Notes: generated from the letters alone by a model not told the origin. Shown: positions 52,435-61,721, counted from the stretch's first letter. The stretch is 64,000 nucleotides of DNA from Myxococcaceae bacterium JPH2 (GCA_016458225.1 JAEMGR010000003.1:868001-932000); one strand, 5' to 3'. A program made the numbers and translations.

Positions 52435-52517
52435 ACGAAGACGCATCCATGGGCTCGCGATGGGCCGGATGTGAATTGGGTCTCGGCCTTGTTCGGCTGC
52501 TGGTGAGGCTCATCAAC

Positions 52518-52531
52518 GTTCCACGTGGAAC
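52518..52531. promoter_or_regulatory. parS site 19 (perfect)
   Basis: Exact 14-mer, second type (followed by AGCGCTGCGTGC). Confidence 0.92.
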
Positions 52532-52664
52532 AGCGCTGCGTGCATCACGTGGAGGGTTGATGGACCACGCGCCAGTCCTTGGAGCCGCGGCTGGGTGAGG
52601 AGGCCATCGACGGCTTCACCAGGGCTCGCGTTCTGCGGGGGCCGCGAGTTGAGGTCGAAGCGCC

Positions 52665-52678
52665 GTTCCACGTGGAAC
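52665..52678. promoter_or_regulatory. parS site 20 (perfect)
   Basis: Exact 14-mer, first type (followed by ACGAGGCGCATCGC). Confidence 0.92.
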
Positions 52679-52748
52679 ACGAGGCGCATCGCTGAACCGG
52701 AAGTGAGCCCGGTCGCGGAACCCGTGGGCGCCCATGAGGCCCGCGCTT

Positions 52749-52762
52749 GTTTCACGTGGAAC
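52749..52762. promoter_or_regulatory. parS site 21 (one mismatch)
   Basis: GTTTCACGTGGAAC; fourth base changed. Second-type context (GGCGCTGG follows). Confidence 0.85.
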
Positions 52763-52926
52763 GGCGCTGGGCGTGTCGCCCTGAGGGTTGAAGTGCCGCG
52801 CGGCCTCGGATCCTTGGCCGAGGGACGGGCCACCGATGACTTCAATGAGTGAGGCCGTTGGGCTCGTGGTGCGCCCGAAGTGCGTGGGGTCCCAACTGCG
52901 GTCCGGCGCCAGTGAGGACCGTCAGC

Positions 52927-52940
52927 GTTCCACGTGGAAC
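52927..52940. promoter_or_regulatory. parS site 22 (perfect)
   Basis: Exact 14-mer; rightmost perfect copy, after GTGAGGACCGTCAGC. Confidence 0.92.
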
Positions 52941-53442
52941 AGCGAAGAGGAGGTCTCGGCCTGAGGCTTGAAGTGACCGCGACGGAAGCCGAGGTCGAAG
53001 CCAAGGAGCCGAGGTCGATGGCGTCGGTGTGTCGCGAACTCGGCCGAGGTGATGTGGCGGAACGGAGGTCCTTCGTGAGCCATGGATGCGAGTGCACAGA
53101 CCTCGCGACGGGCCACCTGAGCTAGGTCGCACGTCCACGTGGATGACTGGTGCGGTCTGCTTCATTCCACCTGGAACCGTGCCAGTCGCACACCGGTCGG
53201 ATGCTTGAGGGCTGACCAAGCACTGGCCTCGAAGATCAACGGCGAGAGCATCCGCAGACCTGCGTGGATGAACCGAACACGCCCGAGAGGTCGTGGGCGA
53301 GCTGGATGAAAAGTGGCTCGAAGGTGGAGGCGCTCAGCCCCACTGAGTTCCACCTGGACCGGCGCAGGTCGTGCGCATGAGCGCGCGGTTGAGCAGGAGA
53401 GGTTGCGAGGTCCGTCATCCCGTGCGGAGCAATGCCGACGGA

Positions 53443-53456
53443 GTTCCACGTGAAAC
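53443..53456. promoter_or_regulatory. parS site 23 (one mismatch, isolated)
   Basis: GTTCCACGTGAAAC; eleventh base changed. It lies 516 bases past site 22, among weaker relics at 53132-53145, 53164-53177 and 53347-53360. Confidence 0.75.
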
Positions 53457-54941
53457 TCCAGGGACCGCCCACCGAGGTCTGGATGCGGGTGCTCGGTGAC
53501 GCGGCACGCTCAATCCATGAATCGTGAGCCTCGGTGTTCGGCCCGCGGACCATGCGCCGGAGTCGAGTCAGCGCATCGCGAACCGCTCGAACCTCAGGTG
53601 CTGTCAGTGACGGGCCCGCGCAGTGAGGCATCCTGGTCGCAGGACATGTCGAGTCACAGGGAGCCGCCCTGTTCGCCCCCGCGATGAATCCACGGTGACC
53701 GTCGTTGCTTCATGAGGAACGAGGGCCGCCGCGAATCCGCATCCGATGCGTCGCGTGGGTGCGGCGTCGCCATGGGCGGAACACGTGCTCGACCTCAGGC
53801 CAACCGGGGTGATGCGCATGGGTGGTCGACATCAACGGTCCAGTTGGAGCGCGTCTCACCTTCGCGGCGAAGTCGCCATGCAGGCAGGTGCCGGCCAGCA
53901 ACCCAAGGAAGGGGACGAGTGGCCTGGGCGAAGTGCCACCGTCTTCGGAGAAGTCGCCATGCAGGCAGTTGCTGGCCAGCAACCCAAGGAAGGGGACGCG
54001 TAGCCTGGGCGAAGTGCCACCGCCGGCTTCACGAGCGAGGCAGATGCTGTAGTCAGGCTTCGAGATGGACCCGCGAGGCTCTCGGTCGAGGGTCGTGAAG
54101 ACACGGTGCCGCCGCGACTCGTGGAGATGGAATACCAGGTGGTCGCCGCCTCGTGGCCCATGGACGCAGCAGTCCGGACCGATGGCTGGGCGGCGAATCC
54201 ACGCAAGACGCCGCGAAGGACATCGCGAGGGCACGAAGCGCCGAATGCGTCGCGGTGCGAGATGCCTGCTACTCCACGCTCGCGACACGCCGAAGCCGGA
54301 GGCAGGGACGTGTCGCGAGTGGAGCCGATGAGGCGAACGGCTTCATCGAAGGCGCAAAGTGCACGAGGTGCTGCATGGCTCATCGGACGGCTGCTCGGAC
54401 GGTCGCTGTGCTGACGTTGAGGATGAAGCCGAGCCTCACGAGTTGGTGTGCGAAGTAGGGCGACGAGATGAAGCTGAGCCCGCTGGCGAAGAGGGCTCCG
54501 CTGAAAGCACGCGGGGGACGAACGGGGTGGGGCGAGTGATGGCCAGGCTGCGCCTGACGCCGAAGCCAAGTCTCGGCGCGGAGTTGGTAGCGAAGTTGAG
54601 GCGCGAGGTGGGGCTCAGCCGCAGCTGAGTCGCAATCAGGGAACCATGCGGGACCGAGATGCTGCTGCACTCCGAACGGTCCGATGACGCGGGCTGAATG
54701 GTCCGGCCGCAGCGACAAGCAAAGGCATCGATCCCCCATGCTCACGCAAGAAACGAGGTCCTCGTTGCCTCCGCGATAGAGGCGAGCGTGTCGGAACGAT
54801 GCACTCAGCTCAAGGGCTGGTCGCGGCGCAAACTGGGCGGTCGGCGCAGCGGAGTGCTCAGCCCGGCCGCCCCGCTGCTGCGATGGATCCGAGTCCCTGT
54901 CCCGAGGGAGTCAGTGCAGTCATGCCGGCTGCGCAAGGTTC
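53457..54941. other. gene-free spacer between the parS cluster and the 127-bp satellite
   Basis: No credible gene. It contains an 81-bp direct duplication at 53869-54030 and scattered GAAGTG and GATGAGGC phrases like those in the parS modules, but no parS core beyond 53456. Confidence 0.5.
53869..54030 (+). repeat. 81-bp direct repeat, two copies
   Basis: Copies at 53869-53949 and 53950-54030 share GAAGTCGCCATGCAGGCAG at the start, and CCAGCAACCCAAGGAAGG and CTGGGCGAAGTGCCACCG inside, with a few substitutions. Confidence 0.85.
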
Positions 54942-56213
54942 GCGAGCGCGTTGGAGCGAAGCGCTCGGTTGGAAGTGCGAGGCACCGCTTCGAGCCGGCT
55001 CTGAAGACTGCGCTGACTGGCCGAACAGCGACTGACGATTCAGCCGCCCGGTATGACGCTGGCCGATGGTGGCGAGCACGTTGGAACAAAGCGCTTGGTT
55101 GGAAGTGCAAGGCACCGCTTCGAATCGGCTCCGCGAATCGCTCTGTCTGGCCGGACAGCGACCGACGATCCAGCCTCACGGGGCGCTGGCCAATGGTGGC
55201 GAGCGCGCTGGGGCGAAGCACTCGGCTGGAAGTGCGGGGCACCGCGTCGAACCGGCTCCGCGAATCGCCCTGTCTGGCCGGACAGCGACCGACGATCCAG
55301 CCTCACGGAGCGCTGGCCAATGGTGGCGAGCGCGCTGGGTCGAAGCACTCGGCTGGAAGTGCGGGGCACCGCTTCGAACCGGCTCCGCGAATCGCCCTGT
55401 CTGGCCGGACAGCGACCGACGATCCAGCCTCACGGAGCGCTGGCCAATGGTGGCGAGCGCGCTGGGTCGAAGCACTCGGCTGGAAGTGCGGGGCACCGCT
55501 TCGAACCGGCTCCGCGAATCGCCCTGTCTGGCCGGACAGCGACCGACGATCCAGCCTCACGGAGCGCTGGCCAATGGTGGCGAGCGCGCTGGGTCGAAGC
55601 ACTCGGCTGGAAGTGCGGGGCACCGCTTCGAACCGGCTCCGCGAATCGCCCTGTCTGGCCGGACAGCGACCGACGATCCAGCCTCACGGAGCGCTGGCCA
55701 ATGGTGGCGAGCGCGCTGGGTCGAAGCACTCGGCTGGAAGTGCGGGGCACCGCTTCGAACCGGCTCCGCGAATCGCCCTGTCTGGCCGGACAGCGACCGA
55801 CGATCCAGCCTCACGGAGCGCTGGCCAATGGTGGCGAGCGCGCTGGGTCGAAGCACTCGGCTGGAAGTGCGGGGCACCGCTTCGAACCGGCTCTGCAACC
55901 TGCGCCAGCTTGCCGGATAGCGACTGACGATTCAGTCGCTCGGAGGGCTGGCCCATGGCGGCGAGCGCACTGGGACGAAGCGCTTGGGTGGAAGGGCGGG
56001 GCACCACTTCGAACGGCTCTGCGAGTTGCTCTAGCTGCCCGCACAACGGCCGACGATTCGGCCGCTCGGAGCGCTGGCCAATGGCGGCGAGCGCGTTGGT
56101 ACGAAGCGCTCGGTTGGAAATGTGGGGCACAGCTTCGAACCGGCGCTGCAAACTGCGCTGACTGGCCGAACAACGACTGACGATTCAGCCGCACGGTGCG
56201 TTCGCGGAAGCGG
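54942..56213 (+). repeat. 127-bp satellite, ten tandem copies
   Basis: Units start (at GCGAGC) at 54942, 55072, 55199, 55326, 55453, 55580, 55707, 55834, 55960 and 56087. The four from 55326 to 55833 look identical; those at both edges diverge. Each unit has the near-palindrome CTGTCTGGCCGGACAG and a fold-back GAAGTGCGG...CCGCTTC. It is not related to the parS module. The frame stays open for long stretches because 127 is not a multiple of 3 and stops are rare; I do not regard that as coding. Confidence 0.92.
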
Positions 56214-58637
56214 CGAAGTCTTGCAGGCTTCGCGATGGTGCCGAGCGTGACGGAGTGATTGGTCAAGTGCATGACCCAGCACCTCTTCAAGTGCATGGCC
56301 CGGCACCATGCCGAGCTCGTGGACGCCGGAGGCTGTGCAAGGCCGGGAGTAATGCGGCAGATGATTGCGCCGAGGCGTGACGCTCACGGGGCCAGCGAAG
56401 TCATGTGCGCTGCGATGGTGCTGCGCGTGCCGGTCTGAGGGGCGCACGGAGGGAACGGCGGCGCTGTGCCGAGCTGCCTGCTGCGAGCCGTGTGCACGAA
56501 TCAGCTGCGGCGAGAGGGTGATTGCCGTCGAACGCTCGCGCCGACGCAGGCGATGATGTCCTAACCGGCCACGCACGGGTTCCAGGCGAATCGGAGCGCA
56601 GTACGCGGTTGGCGGCATGGCGGCGCTGCGAAGCGCGTGGCCCGAACCTGCTGACTGCGAGCCCAGTCACAACGCAGGTGATGACGGACGCGAGTCCCAC
56701 CGACCCACTCAAGCGCTGAACCAGGTGAGGCGTGATGAAGGGGAGCGTGCCGGAACGAAGTGCTCGGCTGGAGGTGTAGCGACACTGCGAGCCACGCTGG
56801 CGAATGTCGCTGGCTGCGCAGGGGGGCCGCACTTGAACTGCTGCGGGATCCACCCCCCCCGCGCCCACGCCGTTCGTGAAGTCCTGGCCGGGTGCGCGAT
56901 GGTCGCGAGCGCGTTGGAAGGACGCGCTTGGTCGAAGACCTGGCGAGACTGCGAGCCGCACGGACGGATGCTGCTGTTTGCGCTGCCGCGACTGAAGGAG
57001 ACGAGCCCTCAGGCGCCTGTAGCCGTGAGGTCGTGTCTGGGCGCACGACAGTCCTTCGCGATGGAACGAAGCGCTCAGCCGGAGGAGGTCGGGGCCGCTG
57101 GGAATGGGGTGGTTCAATACCGCGGAGCGCTCAGACCGCTCGCCCTCCGGGCTTGGCTCACTCCGACTGACGATGAGCCGGAACCGGCGCTTGCAATACC
57201 TGCACGCGCTTGTTTGCCGCGTGATGAGGCTGCGCGCGTTGAACGGAGCGCTCGGTTGATGGGCTGGTGGTTCACCCCATCGCGCCGACCGAAGTGGTGG
57301 GCTGCACAGCTCGGGCGCATCGTGACCGACGACTGTGTCGATCCCTTGTTCCCTCGTCACTCAGCGAGGGCTGGCTCGGTGGCTCGGAGGTGCTGTGCGT
57401 AGGGAGCCCAAGCGCTTGGGCGGCTGAATGGGGGGATAGGTGTCACTTCACGTTCAGAATCCTGAGCGCCCTCGGACGCTGGCCGCACTCAGCTCGTTTC
57501 GGGATGTGGCTGCGCCCCATGAATCACGGAGATACCAGCGTCGAGTGCGGATGCTCGACGGTGCCTCGTTTGTTGAAAGAGAGGACTCGGTTGATGCCGT
57601 GGATAGTGGCCGGCTCTCCTGCCTACTCGCATTGAGACCTCGCTCGCGTCGCGGCGTAGTTGAGCTTCTGCTCACTGGATTTGTCGGGAGCGTTTCGGTG
57701 CGATGCATCCGTGCGTGCTGATTGCTGTCTCGGAGGTGTTGATTGCACGCCTACGGGAAGCGCGTCGCTGCGAGCGCCGCACGTTGGGTGCCCCACGTCG
57801 GAGTTGAGGCCGGTGCGCGGTGGCTGTGGATGCTGTTGAGCGCTTGGACTCACTCGCCTCGGTGATGGAGGTGGCTGAGTTTCGCGCGTGTGTTGGAACG
57901 ACAGGCCCAGTCAGAACTTGGGTGTGGTCGCGCGGATCATCTGTCTATTCGTGGATGACGCGGCCCGAATTCTCCTTCGTGCGTGGCTTGTGCGCGTTCA
58001 CGGTGTGGCCTGAACTCCGTGCAGACGATGGCGCGGAGCTCCTCCGCCTGTGATGTGCTCGGACGATGTGGTGTTTGCCTGAGGGACGTCTGGGCTACGC
58101 GTGTCGATGACTCGTTTGCGGAGTGTCGGCGGGGGTGTCTTCGACACGGGGTTCGCTTTGGTCGTGGAACAGGGGCGCATTGTCTTGTGCTGCTTTGCCT
58201 ATCACCACGCTTGCGCGACTTCGGATCCAGCTGTTCATGGGTAGCTGACGACTGGTCGCGATGCGCAGTGCCTCGTTGAATCAGTCCACTTGTCTTCGTG
58301 GTTTGCTGACCGCGAGGCTTTGCCTTGCGAGTTGCTCACTCTCGCTCAGCCTGTGCTGCATTCAGGGCTCGACTTGGCGCAAGGCTTGAGTCGTTTCACT
58401 CCACGAAGGCGCGACCCTGATGGGCCGGACCTTGAATGCGCGAGGTTCACGGTCCACGCATGTCGAACAGAATGGGTTCCATTGCCGCGCCGCGATTCAT
58501 AGGCCGTGACGGAAGCTGCTTCGGAAGAACGATCCGCACCTGCCTGAGGAGGAGCGCGTCAACGGAATGGCAGACAGGCGGTCCTTGCGGGCTCGTGGAG
58601 CCGCTGCGCCCAATGGCCAACGTCGGACCGACCGCAC
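56214..58637. other. gene-free spacer with decayed satellite units
   Basis: About 2.4 kb with no credible gene. Faded relatives of the satellite phrase GGAACGAAGCGCTCGGTTGG occur near 56755, 56915, 57064 and 57240. From 57.4 kb on the composition is less GC-rich and has no visible structure. Confidence 0.5.
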
Positions 58638-59162
58638 ATGGTTTTGACATCCACGTGCCTCGCGGCTCTCGTGTGCGTTCTCCGCACGGAGCTTCGTCAT
58701 GACTCGGAAGGACATTTTCAGTCCGTGCAGCACTTCCTCGACGTGGTCGACGCGCGGACTTATTTCGAGGACCGTGAGCGAGCGCTGCGCGCGGCGCTGG
58801 ACCGTTTGGCGCTGGCCTCGCACTTCGCCGAGGCGCCGCCCGACGACACGGAGTATCCAGACGCGCCCGAGTCCGACTATCAGGCACTGCTCGGATCCAT
58901 CGCGCCACTCTTCCCCGGCCTCGGCCTCTACAACGCGGCCTTGAACATCGCGGACTCCGTGGGCGAGCCCTCACTCAGTACAGGCGATGCGCTCGACGAC
59001 CTCACGGACATCGCTCGGGACCTGCGCGACGTCCTCTTCTTCTGGGAGCACACGCGCGAAGAGAACGCGCTCTGGCACTTCCGCTTCGGCTTCGAGTCCC
59101 ATTGGGGACTGCACCTGCGCAGCTTGCAGCTCTACCTCCACGCGCGAGCCACCGGCCGCTGA
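58638..59162 (+). CDS. DUF5063-like protein
   Basis: A helical protein of up to 174 residues. The core (VQHFLDVVDARTYFEDRERA, then LRAALDRLALASHFAEAP, and DLRDVLFFWEHTREENALWH, HWGLHLRSLQLYLHAR) matches what I know of DUF5063 proteins, short cytoplasmic proteins of unknown role. The start is uncertain: ATG 58638 gives a Cys/Leu-rich leader that is not convincing, and GTG 58725 would begin just before the core. It is the first gene right of the parS zone and precedes parA by 314 bases. Confidence 0.7.
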   Translation: MVLTSTCLAALVCVLRTELRHDSEGHFQSVQHFLDVVDARTYFEDRERALRAALDRLALASHFAEAPPDDTEYPDAPESDYQALLGSIAPLFPGLGLYNAALNIADSVGEPSLSTGDALDDLTDIARDLRDVLFFWEHTREENALWHFRFGFESHWGLHLRSLQLYLHARATGR

Positions 59163-59476
59163 GCTGCCTCCGCGGCGGGTGTCCATGCTGCGCCGCGCCT
59201 CCCACACGTGCGGCGCCGCTCGGCTGCTCGGCGCCAGTGAAGGCTCAAGCGTCGCGGGCCCTCGCACCGTGCCCTTCCGCTGATCGCCTTGCGCGACTTT
59301 GGCGAAGTTCTTGACCCGCACGCGGCCGGAAAACGAGGGAGCGACCGGGCGACTCTCACAAGAGCGGTCGCGAATTTGATCGGATCACAAACCCCGTGCT
59401 AGCTGCCGGGGCAGCGTTAATGAGTGCGCCTCCGGCACGAATGGATGCGGAACCCCGAGCCTCGGGGTGAGAGAGG
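59163..59476 (+). promoter_or_regulatory. parAB upstream region
   Basis: A 314-base spacer. TTGATC at 59376-59381 with CTAGCT 17 bases later is a possible promoter; TTGACC near 59311 is another -35 candidate. A GCGACCG...CGGTCGC inverted pair (59341-59347 and 59364-59370) lies between them and could be an operator or attenuator stem. Confidence 0.45.
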
Positions 59477-60280
59477 ATGGAGCACGTGGGTCGAATCATC
59501 TGCATCTCCAACCAGAAGGGCGGCGTGGGTAAGACCACCACCGCCATCAACCTCGCCGCGAGCCTGGCCTCCGCCGAGCGCCGCACGCTCCTGGTGGACA
59601 TGGACCCGCAGGGGAACGCGGGCAGCGGACTCGGCCTCAAGCGCGACGTGCTCCACGGCACCGTCTATGAGGCGCTCCTGAACGGCCGCCCCGCCGAGGA
59701 GCTGCTCCACGCCACCGAGCTGCGCTACCTCCAGGTCATCCCCGCGACGCCCGACCTCACCGGCGCCGAGGTCGAGCTGGTGAACCAGGAGGGCCGCGAG
59801 TTCCGCCTCCGCGAGGCGCTGCGCCCCCTCAAGGCCGCATACGACTACATCATCATCGACTGCCCGCCGTCGCTCGGCCTGCTCACCCTGAACGCGCTCA
59901 TCGCGGCGGACTCGGTGCTCATCCCCCTCCAGTGCGAGTACTACGCCCTCGAGGGCCTGTCGCAGCTGACGCACACCATCGACCTGGTGAAGCAGGGCCT
60001 CAACCCCGAGCTGAAGATGGAGGGCATCCTGCTCACCATGTTCGACTCGCGCGCGAACATCGCGCACCAGGTCGTCGAGGAAGTGCGGGGCTACTTCAAG
60101 GAGCAGGTGTTCGAGGTCCTCGTGCCGCGCAACGTGCGCCTGTCCGAGTGCCCGTCCTTCGGCAAGCCCATCATCCTGTACGACATCAAGTCGAAGGGCT
60201 GCGAGAGCTACCTGGCGCTCGGCCGGGAAATCATGCGCCGGGAGACGCCGCCCGCCGCGCCCAAGCGGCGCGTGGCCTGA
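59477..60280 (+). CDS. parA: chromosome partitioning ATPase ParA
   Basis: A 267-residue P-loop ATPase of the deviant Walker A class. NQKGGVGKTTTAINLAASLA near the N-terminus has the signature Lys (KGGVGKT, residues 14-20). VDMDPQGNAGSGLGL carries the switch I Asp, and DYIIIDCPPSLGLLTLNALI the Walker B. The end includes LVPRNVRLSECPSFGKPIIL. ParA dimers bind the nucleoid and pull ParB-parS complexes. ATG 59477 sits directly on GAGAGG; GTG 59486 (VGRIICISNQKG) has better ribosome-site spacing and may be the true start. parB follows after 100 bases. Confidence 0.96.
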   Translation: MEHVGRIICISNQKGGVGKTTTAINLAASLASAERRTLLVDMDPQGNAGSGLGLKRDVLHGTVYEALLNGRPAEELLHATELRYLQVIPATPDLTGAEVELVNQEGREFRLREALRPLKAAYDYIIIDCPPSLGLLTLNALIAADSVLIPLQCEYYALEGLSQLTHTIDLVKQGLNPELKMEGILLTMFDSRANIAHQVVEEVRGYFKEQVFEVLVPRNVRLSECPSFGKPIILYDIKSKGCESYLALGREIMRRETPPAAPKRRVA

Positions 60281-60380
60281 GTTGCGTCCCTCGTCGCGAA
60301 TGAGGGGATGCCGCCGCGGGTTGGCCGCGCGTCCCCTCTCCCTTGAGTGAATCGCCGCGAGGCACTGGAGCGAAGACGAC

Positions 60381-61268
60381 GTGGTGAATTCAGACAAGCA
60401 CAAGCGCGCGCTCGGGCGAGGCCTCTCCGCGCTCATTCCGCAGGCCGCTCCGGCCCCCGCGCCCGCGGCCGAGCCGCCTCCGCGCGCCGGCGTCCTCAAG
60501 CTGCCCATCGAGTCCATCCACCGCGACACCGAGCAGCCGCGCCGCCACTTCGACCCGACCAAGCTCACCGAGCTGACCGAGTCCATCAAGGCGCAGGGCC
60601 TGCTGCAGCCGGTGCTCGTGCGCAAGTCCGGGGATGGCTACAAGCTCATCGCCGGTGAGCGACGGTGGCGGGCCTCTCAGGCGGCCGGGCTGAAGGAGAT
60701 TCCGGCCATCGTCCGGGAGGTCACCGAGGTCCAGGCCTTCGAGCTGGCCCTGGTGGAGAACCTCCAGCGCGCGGACCTCAACCCGATTGAAGAGGCGGAC
60801 GGCTACAAGCGCCTCATCGACGAGTTCAAGCTCACGCAGGAGCAGGTGGCGCAGCGGGTGGGCAAGGAGCGCTCCACCGTGGCGAACGCGCTGCGGTTGC
60901 TCGCCCTGCCCGACGACGTGAAGGACATGGTGGCCGACGGCGCCCTCTCCATGGGCCATGCGCGCGCGCTGCTCGGCGTGCCTCGGCTGCCGGAGCTGCA
61001 GAACCTGGCGCGCCAGGTGACGGAGAAGAAGCTCTCCGTGCGCGACACGGAGAAGCTCGTCCAGCAGAACCGCTCGACGAAGAAGGACGCGGGAAAGCCG
61101 GCACCCAAGCAGAGTCCGCAGGTGCGCTCGCTCGTGGAGGAACTCCAGCGCAGATTGGGGACGAAGGTCCGCCTGTCGGAGAAAAGCCCAGGAAAAGGCA
61201 CCCTCGAAGTGGACTTCTTCTCCTACGATGACCTGGATCGTCTGTTGAAGATTCTCAGGAAGGAGTAG
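60381..61268 (+). CDS. parB: chromosome partitioning protein ParB (CTP-dependent clamp)
   Basis: A 295-residue parS-binding protein. The N-terminus RALGRGLSALIPQ is the ParA-contact motif. After a Pro/Ala linker, LPIESIHRDTEQPRRHFDPT and AGERRWRASQAAG (GERRxR motif, residues 92-97) form the CTP-binding fold. LVENLQRADLNPIEEADGYK leads into the helix-turn-helix LTQEQVAQRVGKERSTVANA that reads GTTCCACGTGGAAC. The C-terminal dimer domain ends DLDRLLKILRKE. The start is GTG 60381 (a second GTG follows directly). bacM begins 3 bases after its stop, so the two are one transcript. Confidence 0.97.
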   Translation: MVNSDKHKRALGRGLSALIPQAAPAPAPAAEPPPRAGVLKLPIESIHRDTEQPRRHFDPTKLTELTESIKAQGLLQPVLVRKSGDGYKLIAGERRWRASQAAGLKEIPAIVREVTEVQAFELALVENLQRADLNPIEEADGYKRLIDEFKLTQEQVAQRVGKERSTVANALRLLALPDDVKDMVADGALSMGHARALLGVPRLPELQNLARQVTEKKLSVRDTEKLVQQNRSTKKDAGKPAPKQSPQVRSLVEELQRRLGTKVRLSEKSPGKGTLEVDFFSYDDLDRLLKILRKE

Positions 61269-61271
61269 CGC

Positions 61272-61721
61272 GTGGCGCTCCTTGGCGGGAAAAAAGACGA
61301 AGCACCCAGCAAGCCTCTGTTCAAGCGGGAGGAGGAATTCGTGTCGACGCGTCCTGGTGAGGTTCACACGCTCCTGGGCAAGGGGAGCGAGTTCGAGGGG
61401 AAGCTCACCTTCGAAGGGCAGGTCCGGATTGATGGGAAGTTCCAAGGGCAGATCGTCACCAAGGACGTGCTCGTCATTGGGGATGGCGCCCGGGTGAATG
61501 CGGAGATTCAGGCCGGCACGGTCATCATCAACGGCACGGTCGAGGGGAACGTGAAGGCCACGACCCTCATCGAGCTGAAGCAGCCCGGCCGCATCAAGGG
61601 CAACCTGGAGACGCCCGCGCTGTCCATGGACCGCGGGGTCATCTTCGAGGGCTCGCTGAAGATGGAGAACATCAGCAAGTCGGTGCCCCCGCCCGTGGGT
61701 GGGGAAGGCGCGAAGAAGTAG
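61272..61721 (+). CDS. bacM: bactofilin (BacM-type)
   Basis: A 149-residue polymer-forming cytoskeletal protein. A short N-terminal tail (KPLFKREEEFVSTRPGE) precedes the beta-helix core of regular strands: TLLGKGSEFEGKLTFEGQVR, IDGKFQGQIVTKDVLVIGDG, VNAEIQAGTVIINGTVEGNV, and KATTLIELKQPGRIKGNLET. The C-terminus is Pro/Gly-rich. In Myxococcus the bactofilin just downstream of parB is BacM, needed for cell shape; related bactofilins anchor the ParABS machinery. The start is GTG 61272. Its stop TAG shares one base with the next gene's GTG. Confidence 0.93.
   Translation: MALLGGKKDEAPSKPLFKREEEFVSTRPGEVHTLLGKGSEFEGKLTFEGQVRIDGKFQGQIVTKDVLVIGDGARVNAEIQAGTVIINGTVEGNVKATTLIELKQPGRIKGNLETPALSMDRGVIFEGSLKMENISKSVPPPVGGEGAKK

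Larger units (their letters stand above)
50198..53456. repeat. parS cluster: 18 perfect and 5 near-perfect ParB sites in an alternating-spacing array
   Basis: Twenty-three copies of the palindrome GTTCCACGTGGAAC lie in 3.3 kb, the known Myxococcus ParB site. Successive start-to-start distances alternate near 86 and near 151: 86, 150, 87, 150, 86 (50448-51007), then 151, 86, 86, 152, 86, 152, 86, 152, 75, 151, 97, 147, 84. Text around the two site types differs: one kind is preceded by GAAGTGCT and followed by ACGAAG; the other is preceded by GATGAGGCC-like sequence and followed by AGCGCTG. The array is thus built from a two-site module of about 237 bp. ParB would load here and ParA, encoded at 59.5 kb, would move the complex. 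Confidence 0.93.

Noticed and set aside
50198-53456. CRISPR array (regular short palindromic repeats with unique spacers).
   Set aside because: The repeat is the known 14-bp ParB site, spacers are 70-140 bp and are themselves repeated, and no cas gene is present.
54698-56180. Open frames of up to about 400 residues with a 42-residue repeat across the 127-bp satellite, on both strands.
   Set aside because: 127 is not a multiple of 3, so successive units are read in changing frames and the frames stay open on both strands at once; composition is unlike neighbouring genes. Best explained as non-coding tandem repeats.
47218-58637. Prophage or integrated element.
   Set aside because: No integrase, transposase, phage gene, tRNA target or flanking direct repeat is visible.
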